Source of the DNA: JACDAN01 sp036380355
GTDB taxonomy: Bacteria > Actinomycetota > Thermoleophilia > Gaiellales > Gaiellaceae
Assembly (NCBI GenBank): GCA_036380355.1
Contig: DASVEW010000055.1
Span: 1 to 29,276, forward strand
DNA: 29,276 bases
Direction of reading: 5' to 3'
The translations under genes and the position numbers were made by a program. Position 1 is the stretch's first letter; every line of letters starts with the position of its first letter. Under the pieces are notes generated by a model. That model ran no database searches. It had not been told where the DNA came from and worked only from the letters and a program-made list of their open reading frames with translations. Below are positions 10,901-19,900 of the stretch, piece by piece.

Positions 10901-13900
10901 CGGTGCCGACGTGATCCTCGCCTCCGGCGGGAGGACGGTGAACTCGACGTCCTCCCACACGCCGATGTTCCCGAAGCCGTCGACCGCGCGCACGGCGAAG
11001 AGGTGCGGCCCGAGCCCGAGGTTCTCATAGGTCACTCCGGATGCGCACGGCGCGGGCTGCGGCGGGGTGGTGCCGGGCTCCGCCGGGTTGAAGGCGCCGT
11101 CGAGCCAGCAGTGGAACGTGACGCCGGCGACGTCGCTCGAGAACGTGAAGGTCGCGCTCGTGTCCGTCGACCCTTCCACCTCGACGCCGGGGCCGGAGAG
11201 GATCGTCACGACCGGCGGCGGCGCGACGATCCACGTGTACTCGGCCGGCGTCGAGTCCATGTTCCCGGCGGCGTCAATCGCCCGGACTCGCAGCGTGTGC
11301 GAGCCGCGCGACAGGTTCTCGAACTGCTCGGGCGACGTACACGAGCTCCACGACGTCGTCGAGTCGAGCGCGCACTCGAAGCTGAGGTCGGCGGTCGCCG
11401 TCCGGTTGTCGGAGCCGGTGAACGTGAAGATCCCGATCTGGCTCAGCGTGCCGTTCTCCGGCCCGGACGTGATCGTCGTGCTCGGCTCCGTGATGTCGGG
11501 GCCGAGCTCAACGAGCCACTCGTAGACGGTCTCCTCGCCGACGATGCCCTGCGCGTTTGTCGCGCGGACCGCGACCTCGTGCCCGCCGCTGAGGACGACC
11601 CACGCGGCGTATGCGAACACGCCCTCCTCGGTTCCCGCAGGCGTGTTGCAGGGCAGGAACTCGCCGCCGTCGAGCGAGCACTCGAAGGTCGAGCCCGGCT
11701 GGTCGGAGCTGAAGGTGAAGACCGCGCTCTCGGTGTTGCTGAAGGGCTGCGACGGCACGCCGGTGTCGGGGTCGATGCGGCCGTCGGGCCCGCTCAGGAT
11801 CGAGACGACCGGCATGCCGACGACGGTGAACGAGCGCGTCGCCGCCGGGCCGGCGTTCCCCATCAGGTCGACCGCGCGCACGGCGAACGTGTACTGCGCC
11901 GGGTCGAGGCCGCCGACCGCGTGCGGCGAGTCGCACGGCGCCCATTCCGCCGCTTCGAGGCCGAGCGGCGCCTCGATGACCGCGCACTGGAACTCGAGCT
12001 GGAGCGCCGGGGTCGCGTTGTCGAGCCCGAAGAACTCGAACGGCTCGACCTCGGCGACGACGGCGCCCTCCGCCGGACCGGCCGAGATCGTGGCGGACGG
12101 CGCCCTCGTGTCGGCGACCGGCGTCCACGTGTGCGACGCGGGCGTCGGGTCGGGGTTGCCTTCGAAGCCCGGCAGCTGCGGGTCCGGGAACTCCGGCTCG
12201 GCCATGTCGATCGCCCGGACGTAGAACGTGTGCTCCGTGAGCAGCATCTGCGGGTCGGCGTACGAGTAGACGTCGAGCAGGTTGAACGGGCTCGTGCAGG
12301 CGACCCACTCGTTCTCGTTCGGCGGCTCGGTCCCGGCGGTGACCTGGCACTCGAAGGTGAGCAGGAACGGCGGGGTGAGGTCGTCCGTGCCGCTGAACTC
12401 GAAGATCGTGGAGCTCAGGTCGAGGGGGCCGGGTGCCCGCTCGATGAAGGTCTCCGGCGGCGTCGTGTCAAGGGTCTCGACGACTTCCCACTCGTAGACC
12501 GCAGGCTCTAGCTCTGCCGCCGAGCCCATCAGCTCGGATTCCGCGAAGACCTCGAGCATGTGGGAGCCCACGGCCAGCGGGTCCGGGAACTCCGTGTTGC
12601 CGACGTGCGCGGGCCCGGCGCGGAAGGGCGACTCGCAGGGGAAGTAGCCGGCCGGGTCGAGGCTGTCGAAGCGGCACCAGAACAGCGCGTCGGACGCGTT
12701 GGACTCGAAGTGGATCTCCGCCGATGTGCTCGCGGTCGGACCGCCCGTCGCGGGGTCGCCGCCGGGCCCGCCGGTCGCCGGCGTGAAGCCGGGCCCGTCC
12801 GTGAACTCGACGGTGACGCCCAGGATCCGCCACGTGTAGGTGGTCTCCGCGCCGACGTTGCCCTCGAAGTCGATCGCGCGGACGAAGAACGTGTGCAGCC
12901 CGACCTCGTTCGGCAGGAAGGCCCACTCGAACGCGCCCTGGTTCATGAAGGTCGCGCCCTCGAAGCCGCACGGCTGGTAGCCGTTCGAATCGACGCGGCA
13001 CTGGAAGGTGACGTCCGGCTCGTTCGAGTGGAACGTGAAGATCGCCTCGAGGAGGAACGTCTCGGCGGGCGGAGTGACGTCGAGGATCACCTCGGGCGCG
13101 ACGCCGAACGGCAGCGGCACGTAGGTCCACGTGAAGACGGCGGGCGTCGGGTCGGCCAGCCCCTGGCCCATCATGTCGACGGCGCGCACCTCGAACGTGT
13201 GCTCGCCGGGGCTGAGGTTCAGGTACTCGGCCGGGTACGCGCAGTCCTCCCAAGCAGTGGGGCTCGTCGAGTCGACGCGGCACTCGAAGACCAGGTCGGT
13301 GATCGGGTTCGGCTCGTCGGAGCCCAGGTACGTGAAGCTCGCGTTGCGGCTCGAGCTCTGGACGCCCGGCGTGCCCGGGTCGGCGTCGGCAGGCCCTGAG
13401 ACGACCCACGTGTCCGGCGCGCCGGGGACGAGGCCCAGCTCGCAGACGACGCCGAAGCACTGATCCGGCTCCATGTTCCCGGCCGCGAAGTTGCCGCCGC
13501 CGTCGAGCCCGCCGAGGTTGTACATGCCCCAGCCGCCGTTCAGCTGGGCGACGTTGCCGGTGATCGTGTGCCCGGCGCCCTCGACGTAGATGCCGTCGCC
13601 GCCGTTCGAGTCCGCGGTGTTGCCGTCGATCAGCGTGCCCTGGCCGACCACGGACGAGTCGGCGACCTCGATGCCGCCGCCGCCGTTGCCGCTGGCCGTG
13701 TTGTCGCGAAGGATCGTGCTGCCGGAGAGCTCGCCGACCGCGATGCCCGCGCCCAGCGTCCCGCTCGCGTTGTTGGCTTCCACGAGGGTGCCGCTCGACT
13801 CGCTGACTGCGACGCCGCTCGCGTTCCCGCCGAAGTCATTGCCCTTGACGACCGTGTTGGTTGCGAGCTCGACCGAGACGCCCGGGCCGGTCGAGCCGTT

Positions 13901-16900
13901 GACCGTGTTGTTCAGCACCGTGTTCCCGTCGCCTGCGACGAGGACGCCGCCCTGCCCGCCGCGAATCGTGTTCCCGCGCACGACGTTGTTCGTCGACGCA
14001 ACGAGCTCCTCGCCGGCGACGACGCCGTAGCCGCCGCTGTCTCGGATGACGTTGTCGCTGACCGTGTTACTGCCGCCGCCGACGATGAAGATGCCGGCGC
14101 CGCCGCTCATCCCGATCTGGTTGCCCTCGATCAGGTTCTGGCTCGCGAACTCGAGCAGGATGCCGCCCTCACCGGCGTTGGCGCCGAGCGTGTTGCCGCG
14201 GATCACGGCGTGCCGCGTGCCGGTGTAGAGCGCGATCCCGATCTCGTTCCCGACGAGCGAGTTGTCGCGGATTGTGTTGCCGTCGGCGCCCTCGTAGGCG
14301 TCCGAGAGGACGATCCCGGCTTCGGCGTTGCCCTCCACGCGAATCGAGTGGACGACGTTGCGCGCGGTGCCGGGGTTCAGCTGGATGCCGTACAGGAACT
14401 GGGCGACCAGGCCGCCCTTGATCGTCACGTCGTCGTGGCCGTTGTTCAGGATCCCGGCGTCGAGACCCTGGCCGTCGACGACGTGGCCGTCGAGGTCGAT
14501 GGTGATCCCCGGCGCGCCGACGATCAGGCCGTAGCCGCCGCAGTCGACGAGGTCGTTCAGGAGGCGCGTGCTCTGCGTCAGGATCTGGCCGCAGCTGACC
14601 TCGGCCGGCACCGGCGCGGGCCCGATCGTCCAGGCGTACATCTTCGTGTCGAACTCGCTGTCCGCGGTGTCGGTCGCCCGCACCCAGAACTGGTACAGAC
14701 CCGGCGCGAGCCCGGTGTAGGTCCTCGGCGAGGTGCACGTCGGGGCCGCGTCCCAGTCCACCGGCGCCGGCGGAACCGCCGGCTGGAGCACGCACTGGAA
14801 GGTCACGCCGGAGGCGCGGTTCGCGGAGAACTCGAACGTCGCCTCGGTCTCGACCGTGACCTTCTCGGGCGTCGAGTCGATCGACGCGGCGAAGTCGCCC
14901 AGCACGACGGTCCAGGTGTGGCTCGCCGGTGTCGGGTCGACGTTGCCGGCGAGGTCGCGCGCGCGCACCTCGAACGTGTACTGGGCGTTCTCGAGGCCGT
15001 TGTAGGTCGTCGGGCTCGTGCACGTCTGCCAGGCCGACTCGAGGGTGCTGTTGAACCGGCACTCGAACACGATCGGCGTCTGGTTGTCCGTCCCGGTGAA
15101 GCTGAAGACCGCGAGGTTCTCGGTGTTCGGATCGAGCGGCGCCTCGAGGATCGAGGTGGTCGGGGCGATCAGATCGCCGCCCCCGCCGCCGGCGCCGGTG
15201 CAGCTGATGTTGTAGCACTGCTGCGGCTTGAGGTCGACGCCGAGCGGGCCCTTGTTGCCCTGGGCGATGTTGCCGCCGCCGTCGACGTTCGCCCGCCCGT
15301 TGGACGGGTCGCCGACGTTGATGCCCCAGTTGTCGTTGTCCATGGCGACGTTGCCCTTGAAGATGTGGCTCGGCTTCGACGCCTGGATGCCCATGCCGTT
15401 GTTGGCATTCGTCGTGTTGCCCTCCACGAGCGTGCCCTGGCCGGCGGGCGTCTCGTCGCTGATGTAGATCCCGGCGCCCGTGTTGTTGCTCGACGTGTTG
15501 GCCCGCAGGACGTTGTTGAACGACTGCGACTGGAGCGTGATGCCGGTTCCGTCTGACTCGCCGGCGTTGTTCGACTCGATCACGTTCCCCGAGGCGCCGT
15601 TCAGCGTCAGGCCGCCCTTGTTGCCGCTCACCTCGTTCCCACGGACCACGTTCTCGTCCGCCAGGTAGAGGTCGATCGCCGCGGAGTCCGCACCGGTCCC
15701 GACGTTGTCGATCAGCTCGTTCCCGCTCGAGGACACGATCCTGAGCGCCGGACCGCCGCTCTCGGCGATGAGGTTGCCCTCGATGCGGTTGTCGATCGAC
15801 TCGATCCCGATCGTCCCGGTCGTGGTCGCACCGACGAGGACGCCCGTCCCGACGTCTGCGATCGAGTTGCCCTTGATCGTGTTCCCGGTGGCGCCCTCGA
15901 GTAGGACCCCGAACTTGCTCGCGAGCTGGATGTCGTTGCCCTCGATCAGGTTCAGGCCGGCGCGGTCGATCCACACGGCCTCGCCGCTCGTCGAGCCGAT
16001 GAGGTTCTCGCGGACGACGTTGTCCTTCGCGCCGTTCGTCAGCCAGACGCCGCGGCTGTTGGCGACGACCGTGTTCGAGCGGAGGATGTTCCCGTCGACG
16101 CCCGAGAGGAAGCCGGGCAGGGGCTCCGGCGGCGGGAAGTTCGGATCCTCCGGCGCCGTCGGCTGCCCGAGGCTGAGACCCGCGTCCTGCGTGTGCTGGG
16201 CCGTGACGCTTTCCACGATGTTCGACTTGGTGCCGTTCGTGAGCAGCACGCCGAAGTCGAAGTCCGTCAGGGTGCCGTTCTTGATCGTGACCGAGTCGTA
16301 GCCGTTGTTCAGGATCCCGGCGCCGATCGACTTGCCGTCGATCGTCTTGCCGTTCAGGTCAATCGTGATGTTGTCGGCGCCGACGATCAGGCCGTGGCCG
16401 AGGCAGTCCCCGAGGTTGTTGTTGAGCTTAGTGCTCTGGGTGATCTTCTGGCCGCAGAACACGGTCTTCGGGACCGCAGCGGGGCCGACCGTCCACACGA
16501 AGGCGGCGGGGACACCGTCGGGCAGGGCATCGCCGGTGGTGCCGTTGACGTCGTCGACATTGCCGCTCTGGTCGACGGCCCTGACCTGGAGGACGTGCTC
16601 GGTCAGCGTCGCCGGGCTGCTGACCGTCACCTGGTACGGCGACGAGCAGTCCGTCCACAGCGGCTCGCCGCCCGCCATCTCCCCGTCGAGCCGACACTCG
16701 AACGCGAGGTCCTCGACGGCGGTCTGGTTGTCGGTCCCGGTGAACTCGAAGAGCGCGGTCGTCGCCACGGTGGTCCGGTCCGGCCCCGCCGTGATCGTGG
16801 TGTCCGGCGGCGCGATGTCCGGCGGCGGCGGGTGGATCCACCACGCGTGCCACGCCGGCATGACGTCCTTGTTGCCCGCGAGGTCGATCGCGCGCACCTC

Positions 16901-19900
16901 GAAGATGTGGCCGCCGTACTCCAGCCCGGTGTACTGCTTCGGCGAGCTGCACGGGCCGAACGGGAGCTCGGCCTCCGAGGGCATGTCGGCCGGCGTGAGC
17001 TCGTCGTTCAGCTCCTCGTAGTAGGTCCGGCACTCGAACGAGAGGTTGTAGCCCGCGGTCAGGTTGTCGCTGCCGACGAAGCTGAAGGTTGCGGCCTGGT
17101 TGGTCGTGTCGTAGCGTGTTCCCGCCTCGTCCGTGATCAGCTCGCCCGGCGCGCCGGTGATGCGCGTCTCGGGCGCGACCGGCGGGATCTCGTTCTGGCC
17201 CTCGTCTTCGACGCCGGCGTGGATCGTCCAGACGTACTCCGCCGGTGTCGGGTCGAAGTTTCCGGCCCAGTCGACGGCGCGCACCTCGAACTTGTGCTCG
17301 CCCGGCTCGAGCCCGAGGATCGTCAGCGGGCTGACGCATTCCACCCAGTTCTCGCCCTCCGGAGGTTCGATGATCTCGGGGTTCGGGTCCGGCGGCTCGA
17401 GCTCGGGCTCGACGGGCTCGACCGGGTCGGGCGGGGCGTCGAGGCGGCACTCGAACGTCATCGCGGTGAGCGGCGTGCCGTTGGGGCCGTCGTCGGCCGT
17501 GAACGTGAGCACGGAGGTCTCGCCGCCGATCGATCCGCCGGCAGGCGGCGGCGGCGGGCCGAGCGGGCCGTCGGTGATCGTCGTCTGCGGCGCGCTCGTG
17601 TCCTGCGGGATGAGCGGCACCGAGCCGGTCTCGTCGCAGACGACGCCGAGGCACTGCACGAACTCGCCGTTGCCGGTCGCACTGTTCCCGCCGCCGTCGA
17701 CGTTCGCGACGCTCGGATCCGCTGCCTCGAGCTCGCCGGCCGCGATCCCGAACCCGGCGTTGTTGTGCGCGTTGTTGCCGCGGATCGTGTGCTTCGCGAC
17801 GGCGACCGAGATGCCGTGCTCGGCGTTCTGGTTGGCGGTGTTGCCCTCGATCAGGGCGCCGCCGACCGCAGCGCCGTTCGCGTCGAACGCCCCGCCCTCG
17901 AGCGAGATGCCCGAGCCGCCGGTCAGGTTCGCGGTGTTGTCCAGGATCGACATGCCGATCCCGTTGCCGAGGCCGATGCCGGCCTGAAGCGAGTTGGAGA
18001 CGTCGTTGCCTGCGACGACGAGCCCGTTCGTGTTCGAGGCGTCGACGCCCGACGGGTTGAACCGGAGGTCGCTGTTCTTTACCGAGCTGCCGCTCGAGTT
18101 CGCGATCACGACGCCGCCGTCGGACTGCTGGTGCGCGACCACGCCGTCGATCTCGATCCGGTCGGAGCCCTGCACGATCACGCCCGCGTCGCCGTTCCGG
18201 ACGAGGACGCCGCCGAGCACGCGGTTGCCGTGCGAGCCCTGGTGGATGACGATCCCGGCGTCGCCGGTGTCGCTCACGTCGGTGTTCTCCACGAGGTTGT
18301 CGCGCGAGCCGTTCTCGAGCACCACGCCGGCGTCGGAGTCGAGCAGCGGGTCGAGGATGATGCCGCTGATCTCGTTGTTGCGGATCACGTTCGCGCGGGA
18401 CGCGTCGAGGTGGATCGACATCCCGTTGCTCACGAAGTAGTTGTCCTCGACGAGGCTCCCCTCGGTGCCGGCGAAGACCTGGACGCCGGTCTCCCCGTTC
18501 GAGTCGAGGCGGTTGCCCCGGACGACGACGCCCGTGCGCCCGTTGTCCGCGTCGAACAGATGGACGCCGGCCAGGATGTTGCGATAGAGGGTCATGTCCT
18601 CGACGACGCCGTGAGCCGAGCCGGGGCCCATCAGGACGCCGTAGCCGAAGTTCGTCACGACGCCGTTCCGGATCACGACGTTCGGGTAGCTGTTGCGGAT
18701 GCCCGGCGTCAGCCCGTCCTCCTCGCCCAGCTCGATCACGAGCCCGCTCGAGACGGTGTAGCCGTTCAGGTCGAGGACGATGTTCGGTGCGCCGATGGCG
18801 ATCCCCTCGCCGAGACAGCCGGTCACGTCGCCGGCGAGCCGCGTGCTCTCGGTGATCACCTGACCGCAGTGGACGGTCGTCTCGCCGACGGGCTCTGGCG
18901 GCGCCGGCGGCGGCGGCGTCCCGGCGGCGACGTACCGCAGCTCGAGCTCCGGCAGCGTCACCTCGGGCGGGTCCTGCGGGTACTCGCGGGAGAGGAAGGT
19001 CTGGTCCCCGCCGCCGGGCTCGCTCTCGTTCTGATCCCGGATCACCCAGCCGTTGCTCGGAAGGTCGCCCGCCCTGATCGCGTCGACGTGGTCCTTCACG
19101 TCCCACTCGCGGTAGAGCTCGCCCGACTCGGCCGTCGCCGCGGCCGCGCCGGGGTACGGATCGGGCTGGTTGATCCAGTTGAGCGTGCTCTCCTTCCAGG
19201 CGTCCTCGAGCGGGACCGCCTCCAACGTCCGGCCCTCGGTGTGTGAGCTGGAGTACAGGCGCAGGGTGGCCGACTCGAGCTCGCAGTCAGGGGCGTCGTC
19301 CGGGATGTTGAAGCGGAAGAAGGCGCGAGCGTTCTCCGGCACGAGCGGCTGCCCGGCGCCGGGGTCGGTCGCGTCCGAGCGCATGTCGAGCTCGGTCTCG
19401 AACAAATAGTTCTCGAGCGGGTTCACCTGGTCCGCCCAGCCGTCGGCCGCGGCGGTCATCGTGATGTTCGCCTCGTCGCAGTCGAGCGGCGTGTCGCTCG
19501 GGTTCTCGGGATCGGGCCCGATGCGCCAGGTGTACCGCGCCGGCGTCGGGTCGCCTTCGACGGCTCCGACCTCGCTCACTGCACGCACCTCGAAGGTGTG
19601 CAGCCCCGTGGAGAGGTTCGAGTACATGGCCGGGTTCGTGCACTCGAGCCACTGCGCGGGATCGCGGCTGTCCAACCGGCACTCGAACTCCATGAACTGC
19701 GGCGGCGTGAAGTCGCTGATGCCGGTGAAGCTGAAGAGCGCCGAGCGGCTGTTCGTCTGGAGCGGCGGCTTCTCGATGATCACCGTGTCGGGCGGCAGCA
19801 GGTCGTCGCCGCTCAGCAGGTAGCTGATCGGGGTGCTGTCGACGTTCCCGGCGCGGTCGATCGCGCGGACCTCGAACGTCAGCAGCCCGCCCTCGAAGAG

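Noticed and set aside
7154..12511. A 1785-codon plus-strand frame opposite the giant gene
   Set aside because: Same composition artefact: very rich in Arg, Glu and Val, no signal sequence or motif, and it lies fully within the Ig-repeat coding region of the other strand.
16193..19246. A 1017-codon plus-strand frame opposite beta-helices 1 and 2
   Set aside because: Asp/Arg/Val-rich periodic sequence that is a shadow of the Asn/Gly codons of the real beta-helix coils.
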